Positions 10,973-22,222 of a stretch of DNA of 64,000 nucleotides are shown here, in pieces. The stretch is from Neobacillus vireti (GTDB lineage Bacteria > Bacillota > Bacilli > Bacillales > Cytobacillaceae), in contig NZ_LDNB01000002.1 in assembly GCF_001026695.1 (NCBI RefSeq), forward strand, positions 476,741-540,740, read 5' to 3'. The stretch's first letter is position 1, and the number at the start of each line of letters is the position of its first letter. The notes under the pieces were generated by a model that saw only the letters and a program-made list of their open reading frames with translations, made no database searches and had not been told where the DNA came from. The translations under genes and the position numbers were made by a program.

Positions 10973-11529
10973 TGCCAAAACAAGTCATCTCTACTACAAA
11001 GGATCGAATGACAAAAGCGATTCAGGCTTATTCACGCGTGCTTGCCAGCATCCGTGCCGGGAGAGCAAGTGCTTCATTGCTTGACAGAATTATGGTTGAT
11101 TATTATGGTGCACCCACACCTGTTAACCAAATGGCGGGGATTTCAACACCGGAAGCTAGACTGCTTGTTATTCAGCCATATGATAAATCCATCCTTGGTG
11201 ATATTGAAAAAGCAATTCTTAAGTCTGATTTAGGATTAAATCCTTCTAATGACGGGATGGTCATTCGCCTCGCGATTCCGCAATTGACAGAAGAGCGCCG
11301 CAAGGAACTAGTGAAATTAGTTAAAAAAGAATCTGAAGAAGCTAAAGTTGCTGTCCGCAACATTCGCCGTGATGCCAATGATGATTTAAAGAAGTTGGAG
11401 AAAAATGGCGACATTACTGAAGATGCTCTTCGCGGCTATTCTGATGATATTCAAAAGCTAACAGACGAAAATATTACGAAAATTGATCAAATCACCAAAG
11501 ATAAAGAAAAAGAAATTTTAGAAGTGTAA
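10972..11529 (+). CDS. frr: Ribosome recycling factor
   Basis: Splits post-termination ribosomes together with EF-G. At 185 residues it is exactly the Bacillus length. Conserved segments include the [20 protein letters not shown] region and [12 protein letters not shown]-like sequence (here [17 protein letters not shown]). The start codon overlaps the pyrH stop by one base, with GGGGG just upstream. A terminator follows, ending the pyrH-frr unit. Confidence 0.98.
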   Translation: MPKQVISTTKDRMTKAIQAYSRVLASIRAGRASASLLDRIMVDYYGAPTPVNQMAGISTPEARLLVIQPYDKSILGDIEKAILKSDLGLNPSNDGMVIRLAIPQLTEERRKELVKLVKKESEEAKVAVRNIRRDANDDLKKLEKNGDITEDALRGYSDDIQKLTDENITKIDQITKDKEKEILEV

Positions 11530-11554
11530 ATTGCTTCCGGATTTCCGGAATTCT

Positions 11555-11585
11555 AGTAAGAACCCTCTTCTTAGGGGGTTTTTTT
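11555..11585 (+). terminator. pyrH-frr terminator
   Basis: AACCCTC pairs with GGGGGTT around a 6-base loop, and a T run follows. A further small palindrome, TTCCGG-AT-TTCCGGAA, precedes it around 11535-11551. Confidence 0.85.
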
Positions 11586-11811
11586 CACTATTTTCACCCT
11601 TTTTCAATTTGTATATATTGTAATGGACTTCTCTGATTTACTATTCTTCATTTCTTTAAATTTACATAAGTTATTTAGTAGAGATATCTTCTAGCTTTTT
11701 TGGTATGATAAGAGCATGCTACCCTGACATTCCTTTACATTACATCAGACTGGGGTTGCTGGAAATGATTTATTATCGGAGGAATTGATTAACTAATTGA
11801 GGAGCAATGTT

Positions 11812-12588
11812 ATGTTTAAAAAATTTTGGCTTAGGAAGAACCCAAAAGATTCTTCTACACTCCAAGATAAAATAGAAGAAATAAAAAAAATGCCTGTACC
11901 TAATCATGTGGCGATTATTATGGATGGCAATGGACGGTGGGCAAAGAAACGGGCGCTGCCGCGAATTGCCGGTCATCATGAAGGCATGAAGGTGGTCCGG
12001 AAAACAACGATGCTGGCAAATAAGCTTGGAATCAAAACGCTGACATTATATGCTTTTTCGACTGAAAACTGGAAGCGTCCAAAAAATGAAGTGGAATATA
12101 TCATGAGGCTGCCAGAAGAATTTTTAGGTACATTTCTTCCTGAATTAGTTGAGAATAATGTTCAAGTTAAAATGATGGGTTATAAAAATCAGCTTCCCGT
12201 ACATACCATGCATGCAATTGAAAAAGCTATAGAAGAAACAAAACATAATAATGGACTTGTCTTAAACTTTGCCTTGAATTATGGAAGCCGGTCGGAAATT
12301 CTCGATGCCGTTAAGCAAGTCTTAAATGATTGCAATAATGGTATACTGAAGGAAACAGAACTAGACGAAAAAGCCTTTTCATCTTACATGATGACGGCTA
12401 ATTTTGCTGATCCAGACCTATTAATCCGGACTAGCGGTGAAATACGTTTGAGCAACTTTATGCTCTGGCAATTGGCTTACTCCGAACTTTGGTTTACAGA
12501 TGTTTTGTGGCCTGATTTTAGTGAGGAACATTTGCTGGAAGCAATAGAAACCTTCCAAAATCGCCAGCGCAGGTTTGGCGGTTTATAG
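11812..12588 (+). CDS. uppS: Undecaprenyl pyrophosphate synthase (cis-prenyltransferase)
   Basis: Makes the C55 lipid carrier for peptidoglycan and teichoic acids by adding cis-isoprene units to farnesyl diphosphate. The 258 residues contain the substrate-binding IIMDGNGRWAKKRALPRI, FSTENWKRP and the C-terminal RTSGEIRLSNFMLWQLAYSE, all diagnostic. The ATG at 11812 follows TTGAGGAGC. An extended -10 sequence (TGGTATGAT) lies about 110 bases upstream and could be the promoter of uppS-cdsA-dxr-rseP. Confidence 0.97.
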   Translation: MFKKFWLRKNPKDSSTLQDKIEEIKKMPVPNHVAIIMDGNGRWAKKRALPRIAGHHEGMKVVRKTTMLANKLGIKTLTLYAFSTENWKRPKNEVEYIMRLPEEFLGTFLPELVENNVQVKMMGYKNQLPVHTMHAIEKAIEETKHNNGLVLNFALNYGSRSEILDAVKQVLNDCNNGILKETELDEKAFSSYMMTANFADPDLLIRTSGEIRLSNFMLWQLAYSELWFTDVLWPDFSEEHLLEAIETFQNRQRRFGGL

Positions 12589-12614
12589 AACTAAAAAAGG
12601 TGTTGAACTATTAG

Positions 12615-13397
12615 ATGAAGCAAAGAATCATAACAGGAGTCGTTGCCGCGGCATTATTTTTGCCGATTGTTTATTATAGTGGAATTCCTCTTGTACTTTT
12701 AACGTATTTTTTAGCGACTATTGGCTTGTATGAGTTATATAAAATGAAAAACCTAAACCTCTTTTCCGGTCACGGATTATTATCAGTCTTGTTTCTTTGG
12801 GCCCTCCTTTTCCCTGAGAAATATATGCACGTCCTAGATACTTTCTATTATTCAAAAACCGAGCTGTGCATAGTGTTTATACTCTTATTATTAGCTTATA
12901 CCGTGATCACAAAGAATCGTTTTACATTTGAAGACGTTTCATTCACTATCCTTTCCGCACTTTATGTGGGCATTGGCTTTTACTTTTTCTTTGAAACAAG
13001 GGTAGATGGCGGGCTTGTCTATATTTTATATTCCTTATTTATGATTTGGGCGACAGATTCAGGGGCTTACTTTATCGGGAAAGCATTGGGAAAGAGAAAG
13101 CTTTGGCCGGAAATCAGTCCTAACAAAACGGTTGAAGGATCAATCGGCGGTGTCGTATGTGCTGTCGTTGTAGCCGTTTTATTTGTATTATTCACTGATA
13201 TTAAAGGCTCGATAATCGGGATAACAGTGATACTTTCTGTGTTTGGACAAATTGGGGATTTAGTCGAATCAGCATTTAAACGTCACTTTAACGTAAAAGA
13301 TTCAGGTAAAATATTGCCTGGCCATGGTGGAATCCTCGATCGCTTTGACAGTTTATTATTTGTCTGGCCATTATTGCACTTATTCCACCTTTGGTAA
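12615..13397 (+). CDS. cdsA: Phosphatidate cytidylyltransferase
   Basis: Integral membrane enzyme that makes CDP-diacylglycerol from phosphatidate and CTP, the precursor of all major phospholipids; PgsA, encoded at 56228, uses its product. The 260 residues are mostly hydrophobic segments. The C-terminal CDS signature runs through KDSGKILPGHGGILDRFDS. It follows uppS by 26 bases with an AAAGGTG site and is in the same operon as dxr and rseP. Confidence 0.96.
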   Translation: MKQRIITGVVAAALFLPIVYYSGIPLVLLTYFLATIGLYELYKMKNLNLFSGHGLLSVLFLWALLFPEKYMHVLDTFYYSKTELCIVFILLLLAYTVITKNRFTFEDVSFTILSALYVGIGFYFFFETRVDGGLVYILYSLFMIWATDSGAYFIGKALGKRKLWPEISPNKTVEGSIGGVVCAVVVAVLFVLFTDIKGSIIGITVILSVFGQIGDLVESAFKRHFNVKDSGKILPGHGGILDRFDSLLFVWPLLHLFHLW

Positions 13398-13434
13398 AAC
13401 GTGAATGTGCTTTACTTTTTAGGAGATGAAATTT

Positions 13435-14577
13435 GTGAAAATTATTAGTTTAATGGGAGCAACAGGGTCGATTGGCACCCAGACATTAGATGTAATTCGG
13501 GAGCATCCAACAGAATTTAAATTAGCTGCCATTTCCGTAGGTAAAAATATTGACATGGCGCGAAAAATTATTGGAGAATTTCAGCCCGAGCTAATTTCTG
13601 TACAAGATTATCATGACTGTAATACATTAAAAGCAGAATTCCCACATATAAAGTTTACATATGGTAATGAAGGACTAATCGAAATTGCGGTTTATGAAAA
13701 AGCGGACATTCTTGTTAATGCCGTTCTTGGCAGTGTTGGCTTACATCCTACTTTACAGGCAATTGAATGTGGAAAAACAATTGCAATTGCAAATAAAGAA
13801 ACACTTGTTACGGCAGGCCATTTAGTTATGGATGCCGCTAAAAGGAATAATGTTTCGCTGCTCCCTGTTGATAGTGAGCATTCCGCTATTTTCCAGGCAT
13901 TACAAGGAGAAAAAGAGAAAAATATTGAAAGATTAATTCTAACTGCTTCAGGGGGCAGCTTTCGAGATCGCTCCCGAAAAGAAATAGAAAATGTAACAGT
14001 CCAAGAAGCTTTAAACCATCCCAATTGGTCAATGGGTGCGAAAATCACAATAGATTCCGCAACTATGATGAACAAAGGATTGGAAGTAATTGAGGCACAC
14101 TGGCTGTTTCAAATACCTTATGAAAAAATTGATGTACTGCTTCATAAAGAGAGTATCATTCATTCAATGGTTGAATTCCATGACAGCAGTATTATTGCTC
14201 AATTAGGAACACCTGATATGAGAGTGCCAATTCAATATGCACTTACTTACCCGGATCGACTACCTCGTTTATCCGCTAATCGATTGGATTTGGCGCAGAT
14301 TGGCAAACTGCATTTTCAAGAAATGGATATTGAGAGGTTCCGCTGCCTCCATTTTGCATATATCGCTGGTAATGAAGGTGGAACGCTGCCAACTGTTTTG
14401 AATGCTGCTAACGAAGCGGCAGTCGCAGCGTTTTTGGAAGGGAAGATACGTTTCTTACAGATTGAAGATTTGATTGAGAAGGCATTAAGCAATCATCAAA
14501 CCATAGCGCATCCAAGTTTAGCTGTAATCCAAGAGGTAGATAAGGAAACGAGAAAATTTGTACATTCACTTCTATAA
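13435..14577 (+). CDS. dxr: 1-deoxy-D-xylulose 5-phosphate reductoisomerase
   Basis: Second enzyme of the MEP isoprenoid pathway: converts DXP to MEP with NADPH, feeding UppS. The NADPH motif [16 protein letters not shown] is at the N-terminus, then NKETLVTAG, the metal-site region [13 protein letters not shown] and the flexible-loop region [21 protein letters not shown] prefer the GTG at 13435, nine bases after AGGAG. The ATG at 13426 directly abuts that site and would add only three residues. Confidence 0.96.
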   Translation: MKIISLMGATGSIGTQTLDVIREHPTEFKLAAISVGKNIDMARKIIGEFQPELISVQDYHDCNTLKAEFPHIKFTYGNEGLIEIAVYEKADILVNAVLGSVGLHPTLQAIECGKTIAIANKETLVTAGHLVMDAAKRNNVSLLPVDSEHSAIFQALQGEKEKNIERLILTASGGSFRDRSRKEIENVTVQEALNHPNWSMGAKITIDSATMMNKGLEVIEAHWLFQIPYEKIDVLLHKESIIHSMVEFHDSSIIAQLGTPDMRVPIQYALTYPDRLPRLSANRLDLAQIGKLHFQEMDIERFRCLHFAYIAGNEGGTLPTVLNAANEAAVAAFLEGKIRFLQIEDLIEKALSNHQTIAHPSLAVIQEVDKETRKFVHSLL

Positions 14578-14594
14578 AAAAGGTGGTTTTATAT

Positions 14595-15854
14595 TTGAGT
14601 ACAGTTATAGCCTTTATTGTCATTTTTGGCGCACTCGTCTTCTTTCATGAACTAGGTCATTTCATTTTCGCAAAACGGGCAGGGATCCTCTGCCGCGAAT
14701 TTGCAATTGGTATGGGTCCGAAAGTGTTCACACATAAAAAAGGAGAAACAACCTATACGATTCGATTATTGCCAATTGGCGGATTTGTCCGTATGGCAGG
14801 CGAAGATCCAGAAATGGTGGAAATTAAGCCGGGATACCGGATTGGTCTTTTGTTTGACAAGGAAGAAAAAGTAGACAAAATTATCCTTAATAATAAAGAA
14901 AAGTTTCCTAATTGCCGGATCGTTGAAGTGGAGCATGCGGATATTGAACGGGAATTAGTCATTAAGGGTTTTCCGGAAGATGAAAATGAAAGCTTACGAA
15001 CATTTTCCATTCATCCACAGGCGGTTATTGTTGAAAATGGGATAGAATCACAAATTGCCCCAATTGACCGGCAATTTGGTTCAAAGACATTATGGCAAAG
15101 ATTCTTAGCGATTTTTGCTGGTCCAATGATGAACTTTGTACTTGCCTTCGTCCTATTTATAATCATCGCTTTACTGCAGGGAGTGTCTTCAAATGAACCG
15201 AAATTGGGTGAGATCACCCCTGATGGTGCCGCGAAAACTGCCGGCCTTAAACAAGGGGATGTCGTCCAGAGTATTAATGGCTCAGAAATTTCAAGCTGGG
15301 AAGATGTCGTCCATTTGATCCGAAAAAATCCAAATAAAAAACTTGATTTCACAGTCATTCGTGATAGTAAAGAAATGGAGATTCCCGTCACACCGCTCGA
15401 AAAGACAGTTGAAGGCAAGAAAATGGGAATCATCGGTGTTTACGGCCCCGTTGAAAAATCTCCCGTGCAAGCAGTTAAATCCGGGTTCACTGAAACCTAT
15501 AACTGGACAAAGCTAATTTTTGTCATGGTTGGAAAGTTAGTTACCGGTCAATTTTCTATTGATGCGCTATCAGGTCCTGTTGGTATATACAATTCAACTG
15601 CTGAGGTAGCCAAATCAGGAATTTATTATTTAATGAAGTGGGCAGGGATTTTAAGCATTAACCTTGGGATCATGAACCTCTTACCAATTCCCGCGCTCGA
15701 CGGCGGCAGATTGATGTTCTTTGCTGTTGAAGCTGTAAGAGGGAAACCAATTGACCGTCAAAAGGAAGGGATGGTTCACTTTATTGGATTCGCCCTCCTT
15801 ATGCTGCTGATGCTTGTTGTTACCTGGAATGATATTCAAAGATTTTTCTTGTAA
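14595..15854 (+). CDS. rseP: Site-2 intramembrane metalloprotease RseP/RasP
   Basis: Cleaves anti-sigma factors and signal-peptide remnants within the membrane (RasP in B. subtilis). The zinc motif HELGH lies in the first membrane segment, a PDZ domain follows centrally (GDVVQSINGSEISSWEDVV), and the second zinc-ligand motif is LLPIPALDGGR near the C-terminus, between hydrophobic helices. The likely start is the TTG at 14595, nine bases after AAAGGTGG, giving 419 residues; the in-frame GTG at 14583 overlaps that site. In B. subtilis proS follows; here a terminator and polC do. Confidence 0.95.
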   Translation: MSTVIAFIVIFGALVFFHELGHFIFAKRAGILCREFAIGMGPKVFTHKKGETTYTIRLLPIGGFVRMAGEDPEMVEIKPGYRIGLLFDKEEKVDKIILNNKEKFPNCRIVEVEHADIERELVIKGFPEDENESLRTFSIHPQAVIVENGIESQIAPIDRQFGSKTLWQRFLAIFAGPMMNFVLAFVLFIIIALLQGVSSNEPKLGEITPDGAAKTAGLKQGDVVQSINGSEISSWEDVVHLIRKNPNKKLDFTVIRDSKEMEIPVTPLEKTVEGKKMGIIGVYGPVEKSPVQAVKSGFTETYNWTKLIFVMVGKLVTGQFSIDALSGPVGIYNSTAEVAKSGIYYLMKWAGILSINLGIMNLLPIPALDGGRLMFFAVEAVRGKPIDRQKEGMVHFIGFALLMLLMLVVTWNDIQRFFL

Positions 15855-15860
15855 AAAGGA

Positions 15861-15892
15861 AAGGGGCCGTGAAAACGGTCCCTTACTTTATT
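15861..15892 (+). terminator. rseP terminator
   Basis: AAGGGGCCGT pairs over 10 bp with ACGGTCCCTT with a 4-base loop; the T-rich tail is imperfect. Confidence 0.7.
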
Positions 15893-15958
15893 TACTCATG
15901 AAAGAAGAAATATGGATGAAGTTTTTTGTCGAATAAACCCGAATCATCATGTATCATA

Positions 15959-15967
15959 TGATATAAT
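15959..15967 (+). promoter_or_regulatory. Extended -10 promoter of polC
   Basis: TG-A-TATAAT is a consensus extended -10 element, 54 bases before the polC start. I see no strong -35. It fits polC being transcribed alone after the rseP terminator. Confidence 0.6.
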
Positions 15968-16021
15968 AATGATTTGACATAGAGAAAATAAGTGATCTTT
16001 TAATAGATGGGAGAGAGACGC

Positions 16022-19000
16022 TTGAGCGATCTAACCTTAGGGAATAAAGAGCGATTTCAACTCTTGCTCCAACAGCTGCAATTGGTTGAGGATGCGATTG
16101 TAGTCCATTTCAACAACGCGCAAATAGAAAGACTTTTAGTTGAAAAGAAAGCAAGGAAATGGCATTTTCAATTTTTATTTGAAAAAATCCTTCCCTACAA
16201 TGTATATCTTCGGTTTATGACTCAGTTAGAGAGAACATTTTCGAATATCGCAACAATTTCATATAGTATTCAAGTATCTGATCAAACAATGTCACCAGAA
16301 CTAATTCATGAATATTGGAGTTATTGTATTCAGCAAATTGATGGTATTGCTCCACCGCTATTAAAGCTGCTAAATGAACAACACCCCGATGTGAATGGGA
16401 ATAAGCTTACTGTCACTGTCCGAAATGATACCGAGGGTCAAGCAATAAAGCGGAAATATGGCGGGACCATCACTAATATTTACCAATCTTTCGGATTTCC
16501 TAATTTATCGATTGAGACGGAAATAAATAACGAAGAAAAAAATGAAGAATATCAGCAATTCTTACTTGCCAAGCAAAAGGAAGACCAAGAACGAGGCCTT
16601 CAAGCATTGGCTGAATTACAAAAGAAAGAGGCTGAAAAGGATCAGTCATCTGGAGATGTTCCTAAAGGCCCGCTTACGATTGGTCTCACTATTAAGGATA
16701 ATAGTGAATTCCGCAGTCTCATAGATATTGTTGATGAAGAAAGAAGAATAGCGGTTGAAGGCTATATCTTTGATGCCGAGATTCGCGAGCTCCGGAGCGG
16801 GCGGTCACTGCTTACCTTCAAAATTACCGACTATACCAGCTCGATTATGGTGAAAATGTTTTCGAGAGATAAAGAGGATGCAGCCCTTTTTCAGCTTGTT
16901 AAAAAGGGGATGTGGGTTAAGGTTCGGGGGAGCATTCAGAACGATACCTTCGTTCGTGACCTTGTGATGATTGGAAATGACATAAATGAAATTAAACCTG
17001 CTCAGCGGAAGGATACTGCACCGGATGGTGAAAAACGTGTGGAACTCCATCTGCATACACCAATGAGTCAAATGGATGCTGTGACACCTGTAAGTACACT
17101 TATTGCCCAAGCAAAAAAATGGGGCCATAAAGCGATTGCCGTGACAGACCACGCCGGTGCCCAATCATTTCCAGAGGCATACAATGCCGGAAAGAAAAAC
17201 GATATTAAAATTCTTTATGGGGTGGAAGTGAATTTGGTCGATGATGGCGTACCAATCGCTTATAATGACGCAAACCGTTTACTAGCAGAAGATACATTTG
17301 TAGTTTTTGACGTTGAAACAACAGGTCTTTCTGCTGTATATGATACGATTATCGAACTTGCAGCCGTTAAGGTGAAGGATGGGGACATCATTGATCGGTT
17401 TGAGTCATTTGCTAACCCGCACCACCGTTTATCGGCAACGACCATAAACCTTACCGGGATTACAGATGATATGGTGCAAACTGCCCCGGAAGTGGAAGAA
17501 GTCCTCAGGAGATTTTATGAATGGGCGGGGGATGCAATCCTTGTTGCTCATAACGCCTCTTTCGATATGGGCTTCTTAAATGTTGGCTATAAAAAAATTG
17601 GATTAGAAAAGGCCGCTAACCCGGTTATTGATACACTAGAGCTGGGCCGGTTTCTTTATCCTGAAATGAAAAACCATCGCTTAAACACACTGACTAAGAA
17701 GTTTGATATTGACCTAACCCAACATCACCGAGCAATTTATGATGCTGAGGCAACAGGGTACTTACTGTTAAAAATGCTTAAAGACGCACTTGAAAAAGGA
17801 ATCCAATACCATGATGAGTTTAACAATAACATGGGAAAAGGGAATGCCTATCAACGTGCCCGACCATTTCATTGCACACTTATAGCGCAAACTGAGGCTG
17901 GATTAAAGAACTTATTTAAACTAGTTTCGATTTCTCATATACAGTATTTTTACAGAGTGCCGAGAATTCCGAGATCTGTTCTTCAAAAATACAGAGAAGG
18001 CATCCTTGTAGGCTCCGGCTGCAGCAAGGGCGAAGTTTTTGAAGGAATGATGCAAAAATCTCCAGAAGAAGTTGAAGCAGCAGCACGATTTTATGATTAT
18101 ATCGAGGTCATGCCGAAGGAAGTTAATGCTCCGTTGATTGAAATGGAATTGGTCCGCGATGAAAAGGCAATGGAAGATATTATTACTAAGATTGTAAACC
18201 TAGGCGATAAATTAGGCATTCCTGTCGCCGCATCGGGAAATGTCCATTATTTAAATGAAAATGATAAAATTTATCGGAAAATATTAATTAACTCGCAAGG
18301 CGGCGCCAACCCGCTGAACCGCCATAAGCTTCCTGATGTCCACTTTAGGACAACTAATGAGATGCTTGATGCCTTTTCGTTTTTGGGCAAGGAAAAGGCA
18401 AAGGAAATTGTCGTCATTAACACAAATAAAATCGCCGACATGATTGATGACATTAAACCAATTAAAGACGATTTATATACACCAAGAATTGAAGGTGCCG
18501 ATGAAGAAATGCGTGAAATGAGTTACGCAATGGCACGAAAAATTTATGGTGAAACACTTCCGGAAATTGTCGAGGCACGCCTGGAAAAAGAACTGAAAAG
18601 TATCATTGGACATGGGTTTGCCGTTATTTATTTGATTTCACACAAACTTGTAAAAAAATCCTTGGATGATGGTTACCTTGTAGGTTCAAGGGGATCTGTC
18701 GGTTCCTCCCTTGTTGCCACCATGACAGAAATAACGGAAGTTAATCCATTGCCGCCGCATTATGTTTGCCCTGAATGTAAGCACTCAGAGTTCTTTAATG
18801 ATGGGTCTGTTGGATCTGGATTTGATTTGCCAGATAAAAACTGCCCCGAATGCGGCTCCAAATACACGAAAGACGGGCATGATATTCCCTTTGAAACATT
18901 CCTTGGTTTTAAAGGGGATAAGGTCCCGGATATCGATTTAAATTTCTCGGGTGAGTATCAGCCGCGTGCCCATAACTATACAAAGGTCCTGTTTGGTGAG

Positions 19001-20347
19001 GATAATGTGTTCCGTGCCGGTACAATTGGAACGGTGGCCGATAAAACAGCTTATGGATATGTAAAGGCCTACCAACAGGATAATAATCTTCAAATACGCG
19101 GTGCAGAAGTGGACCGGCTTGCGTCCGGCTGTACAGGGGTGAAAAGAACGACGGGGCAGCATCCTGGCGGCATCATTGTTATTCCTGATTATATGGATGT
19201 TTATGATTTTTCACCGATTCAATTTCCGGCAGATGATCGAACATCTGAATGGAAGACAACACATTTTGATTTCCATTCCATCCATGATAACGTGTTAAAG
19301 CTTGATATTCTCGGTCACGACGACCCGACGGTTATTAGGATGCTTCAGGATTTAAGTGGAATGGATCCGAAAACAATTCCAACGGATGATCCTGAAGTGA
19401 TGAAAATCTTCAGCGGTACTGAATCCTTAGGTGTGACAGAACAGCAAATCATGTGTAAAACTGGTACTCTTGGGATCCCTGAGTTTGGAACACGATTCGT
19501 AAGACAAATGCTTGAGGATACTAAACCAACAACATTTTCAGAACTCGTTCAAATCTCAGGACTTTCACATGGTACAGATGTATGGCTGGGAAATGCCCAA
19601 GAATTAATTCATAATCAAATATGTAACTTGAGCGAAGTAATCGGCTGTCGGGACGACATTATGGTGTACCTTATTTATCAAGGACTAGAGCCTTCGTTTG
19701 CCTTTAAAATTATGGAATCAGTCCGTAAAGGAAAAGGCTTAAGTGATGAAATGGAAGCGGAAATGAGGAAAAATGAAGTTCCGGAATGGTATATTGATTC
19801 TTGTAAAAAGATTAAGTATATGTTCCCTAAGGCGCATGCGGCTGCCTATGTGTTAATGGCAGTACGAATTGCCTATTTTAAAGTCCATCTGCCGCTACTT
19901 TATTACGCTGCATATTTTACAGTCCGCGCCGAGGATTTTGACATCGAAGCGATGTCACGCGGTTCAGAAGCGATTCGCGCAAAAATAGAAGAAATTAACG
20001 CAAAGGGATTAGAAACGTCAAATAAAGAGAAAAACTTACTAACAGTTTTAGAATTGGCACTTGAGATGACTGAAAGAGGGTTTACCTTCCAAAATTACGA
20101 CTTATACAAATCAGCTGCATCAGAATTTATCATTGAAGGAAATTCGTTAATCCCACCCTTTAATTCTATTCCGGGGCTTGGAACCAATGCTGCCTTTAAC
20201 ATTGTAAAGGCAAGGGGAGATGGAGAATTTTTATCAAAAGAAGACCTGCAGCAGAGAGGGAAGGTATCCAAGACCATTCTTGAATATTTGGACAAACAAG
20301 GATGCCTTAAATCCCTGCCAGAACAAAACCAGCTTTCCCTTTTCTAA
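16022..20347 (+). CDS. polC: DNA polymerase III PolC-type alpha subunit
   Basis: Replicative polymerase with built-in 3'-5' proofreading, typical of low-GC Gram-positives. Domains in order: N-terminal domain, OB fold (about 235-330), PHP domain starting at [14 protein letters not shown], DEDDh exonuclease starting [16 protein letters not shown], then thumb, palm with [12 protein letters not shown], a zinc-binding insert with [10 protein letters not shown] and CPECGSKY, and fingers. It ends in QLSLF, a sliding-clamp binding peptide. I prefer the TTG at 16022, eight bases after GGGAG, giving 1441 residues; the ATG at 16007 has no ribosome site. Confidence 0.97.
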   Translation: MSDLTLGNKERFQLLLQQLQLVEDAIVVHFNNAQIERLLVEKKARKWHFQFLFEKILPYNVYLRFMTQLERTFSNIATISYSIQVSDQTMSPELIHEYWSYCIQQIDGIAPPLLKLLNEQHPDVNGNKLTVTVRNDTEGQAIKRKYGGTITNIYQSFGFPNLSIETEINNEEKNEEYQQFLLAKQKEDQERGLQALAELQKKEAEKDQSSGDVPKGPLTIGLTIKDNSEFRSLIDIVDEERRIAVEGYIFDAEIRELRSGRSLLTFKITDYTSSIMVKMFSRDKEDAALFQLVKKGMWVKVRGSIQNDTFVRDLVMIGNDINEIKPAQRKDTAPDGEKRVELHLHTPMSQMDAVTPVSTLIAQAKKWGHKAIAVTDHAGAQSFPEAYNAGKKNDIKILYGVEVNLVDDGVPIAYNDANRLLAEDTFVVFDVETTGLSAVYDTIIELAAVKVKDGDIIDRFESFANPHHRLSATTINLTGITDDMVQTAPEVEEVLRRFYEWAGDAILVAHNASFDMGFLNVGYKKIGLEKAANPVIDTLELGRFLYPEMKNHRLNTLTKKFDIDLTQHHRAIYDAEATGYLLLKMLKDALEKGIQYHDEFNNNMGKGNAYQRARPFHCTLIAQTEAGLKNLFKLVSISHIQYFYRVPRIPRSVLQKYREGILVGSGCSKGEVFEGMMQKSPEEVEAAARFYDYIEVMPKEVNAPLIEMELVRDEKAMEDIITKIVNLGDKLGIPVAASGNVHYLNENDKIYRKILINSQGGANPLNRHKLPDVHFRTTNEMLDAFSFLGKEKAKEIVVINTNKIADMIDDIKPIKDDLYTPRIEGADEEMREMSYAMARKIYGETLPEIVEARLEKELKSIIGHGFAVIYLISHKLVKKSLDDGYLVGSRGSVGSSLVATMTEITEVNPLPPHYVCPECKHSEFFNDGSVGSGFDLPDKNCPECGSKYTKDGHDIPFETFLGFKGDKVPDIDLNFSGEYQPRAHNYTKVLFGEDNVFRAGTIGTVADKTAYGYVKAYQQDNNLQIRGAEVDRLASGCTGVKRTTGQHPGGIIVIPDYMDVYDFSPIQFPADDRTSEWKTTHFDFHSIHDNVLKLDILGHDDPTVIRMLQDLSGMDPKTIPTDDPEVMKIFSGTESLGVTEQQIMCKTGTLGIPEFGTRFVRQMLEDTKPTTFSELVQISGLSHGTDVWLGNAQELIHNQICNLSEVIGCRDDIMVYLIYQGLEPSFAFKIMESVRKGKGLSDEMEAEMRKNEVPEWYIDSCKKIKYMFPKAHAAAYVLMAVRIAYFKVHLPLLYYAAYFTVRAEDFDIEAMSRGSEAIRAKIEEINAKGLETSNKEKNLLTVLELALEMTERGFTFQNYDLYKSAASEFIIEGNSLIPPFNSIPGLGTNAAFNIVKARGDGEFLSKEDLQQRGKVSKTILEYLDKQGCLKSLPEQNQLSLF

Positions 20348-20398
20348 AACACTCTCCATCAACCGCCCTTGAACAAGGCGCTCTGCTTTGGTTATGGT

Positions 20399-20427
20399 TT
20401 GCATAAAAATGTTGGTTATGGTATAGT
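20399..20427 (+). promoter_or_regulatory. Sigma-A promoter of the rimP-nusA-infB operon
   Basis: TTGCAT and TATAGT are separated by exactly 17 bases. The start would be near 20434, giving a leader of about 145 bases. A short piece resembling repeat family 2 (CCCTTGAACAAGGCGCT) lies just upstream, around 20365-20382. Confidence 0.8.
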
Positions 20428-20461
20428 CTAATTGGAAATACTAAGAAATACTCTCGTGTCT

Positions 20462-20493
20462 AAGAGTGGGGAAACCCACTCTTTCGTCTTGTT
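20462..20493 (+). terminator. Leader hairpin of the rimP-nusA operon (likely attenuator)
   Basis: AAGAGTGGG and CCCACTCTT form a perfect 9-bp stem with a GAAA tetraloop, about 30 bases into the leader, followed by a T-rich but interrupted tail. In B. subtilis the leader of this operon carries a NusA-dependent terminator through which NusA limits its own synthesis. The weak tail seen here suits a NusA-dependent terminator. The link is by position and form. Confidence 0.65.
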
Positions 20494-20578
20494 TACTAAT
20501 GTTTTTATAGTATTACTTGATAAAACTTTCCGTGAACTACATACAATATGGGGTGAATTATCGGATAAGGAGGTAGTC

Positions 20579-21049
20579 ATGAGCAAAGTAACGGAAGTTG
20601 TAGAAGAGCTTGCTGCACCAATTTTTCAAGAGCTTGGTTTGGAATTAGTGGATGTTGAGTATGTAAAAGAAGGAAAAAGCTGGTTTCTTCGCGTATATAT
20701 TGATAAAGAAAACGGTGTTGACATTGAGGATTGCGGAGTAGTCAGTGAGCGGCTCAGCGAAATACTTGATGAAATCGATCCAATTCCTCATAATTATTTT
20801 CTTGAAGTGTCCTCACCTGGAGCAGAGCGCCCATTAAAAAAAGATAAAGATTTTCAAATGGCAATTGGCAAAAATGTGTTTATCAAAACCTATGAGCCAA
20901 TTGATGGTGAAAAAGGCTTCGAAGGGACATTGTTGGAATTTAATGGTCAAGTATTGAAAATTGAGGTCAAAATCAAGACCCGTAAGAAGTCTATAGAAAT
21001 TCCATATGAAAAAGTGGCAAATGCTCGACTAGCAGTTATTTTTTCTTAA
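20579..21049 (+). CDS. rimP: Ribosome maturation factor RimP
   Basis: Helps the late assembly of the 30S subunit. At 156 residues it equals the Bacillus length. It contains [20 protein letters not shown] and the conserved [15 protein letters not shown]. The ATG at 20579 follows AAGGAGG; the open frame upstream translates the leader hairpin and is not part of the protein. It is the first gene of the nusA operon. Confidence 0.96.
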   Translation: MSKVTEVVEELAAPIFQELGLELVDVEYVKEGKSWFLRVYIDKENGVDIEDCGVVSERLSEILDEIDPIPHNYFLEVSSPGAERPLKKDKDFQMAIGKNVFIKTYEPIDGEKGFEGTLLEFNGQVLKIEVKIKTRKKSIEIPYEKVANARLAVIFS

Positions 21050-21084
21050 AGAAAAATTGAATAGGATTAGGGGGATACAAGCAA

Positions 21085-22206
21085 ATGAGCAGCGAATTAT
21101 TAGATGCTCTTACAATACTGGAAAGAGAAAAAGGTATTTCCAGAGCGATTTTAATTGAAGCGATTGAGGCAGCACTTGTATCGGCATATCGCCGTAATTT
21201 CAATCAAGCTCAGAATGTTCGAATCGATATTAATTTACAAACAGGATCGATGCGAGTTTTTGCGCGAAAAGAGGTTGTCGATCAGGTTTTTGATCCACGT
21301 CTGGAAATCTCTTTAGAGGATGCAAGACAAATTAATCCAAACTACCAGGTTGAAGATGTTGTTGAAATAGAGGTTACTCCAAAGGATTTCGGCAGAATCG
21401 CAGCCCAAACTGCTAAACAGGTAGTTACACAGCGAGTTAGAGAAGCTGAACGAGGAATCATTTATTCAGAATTTATCGATCGTGAAGAAGATATAATGAC
21501 CGGTATTGTTCAACGGCTGGATTCTAAATTTATTTATGTCAGCCTTGGTAAAATCGAGGCATTACTTCCTGTAAATGAACAAATGCCAAATGAACGATAT
21601 AAGCCCCACGACCGAATCAAGGTGTTTTTAACAAAAGTTGAAAAAACAACCAAAGGTCCGCAAATATTCGTTTCTCGGACACATCCAGGACTTCTGAAAC
21701 GTTTATTTGAAATTGAGGTCCCAGAGATTTATGACGGAACAGTGGAAATTAAATCAGTTGCCCGTGAAGCCGGGGATCGCTCGAAGATTTCTGTACACTC
21801 GGACAATCAAGAAGTTGATCCGGTTGGTTCATGTGTGGGACCTAAGGGTACAAGGGTTCAAGCAGTTGTAAATGAATTAAAGGGTGAAAAAATCGATATC
21901 GTTAAGTGGTCTGATGATCCAGTTGTCTTTGTCGCTAATTCACTAAGTCCATCGAAGGTTTTAGATGTTATGGTGAGTGAAAACGAAAAAGCAACGACGG
22001 TTGTAGTGCCGGATTATCAGCTTTCCCTAGCAATTGGTAAACGGGGGCAAAATGCCCGGCTTGCCGCAAAATTAACAGGCTGGAAAATTGATATCAAATC
22101 AGAAACAGAAGCGCGTGAAATGGGAATTTACCCGCGTGAAGAACCAATCAGGCTTTTTGATGATCAGGTTGATACTGATTTCGATTTCGAAGAAGATATA
22201 GATTAA
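21085..22206 (+). CDS. nusA: Transcription termination/antitermination factor NusA
   Basis: RNA polymerase-binding factor that stimulates pausing and intrinsic termination. The 373-residue product has the N-terminal polymerase-binding domain, an S1 domain (about 135-200, starting near [20 protein letters not shown]) and two KH domains with [18 protein letters not shown] and [20 protein letters not shown]. It lacks the C-terminal acidic repeats of E. coli NusA, as is normal in Bacillus. It may autoregulate through the leader hairpin at 20462. Confidence 0.97.
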   Translation: MSSELLDALTILEREKGISRAILIEAIEAALVSAYRRNFNQAQNVRIDINLQTGSMRVFARKEVVDQVFDPRLEISLEDARQINPNYQVEDVVEIEVTPKDFGRIAAQTAKQVVTQRVREAERGIIYSEFIDREEDIMTGIVQRLDSKFIYVSLGKIEALLPVNEQMPNERYKPHDRIKVFLTKVEKTTKGPQIFVSRTHPGLLKRLFEIEVPEIYDGTVEIKSVAREAGDRSKISVHSDNQEVDPVGSCVGPKGTRVQAVVNELKGEKIDIVKWSDDPVVFVANSLSPSKVLDVMVSENEKATTVVVPDYQLSLAIGKRGQNARLAAKLTGWKIDIKSETEAREMGIYPREEPIRLFDDQVDTDFDFEEDID

Positions 22207-22222
22207 GGTTGAGGTGAGACGT

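Noticed and set aside
13692-14075. Open frame of 127 codons on the - strand inside dxr
   Set aside because: It lies wholly antisense to a conserved gene, has no ribosome site or recognisable family, and mirrors the codon pattern of dxr.
15011-15433. Open frame of 140 codons on the - strand inside rseP
   Set aside because: Antisense shadow of a conserved gene without initiation signals or similarity.
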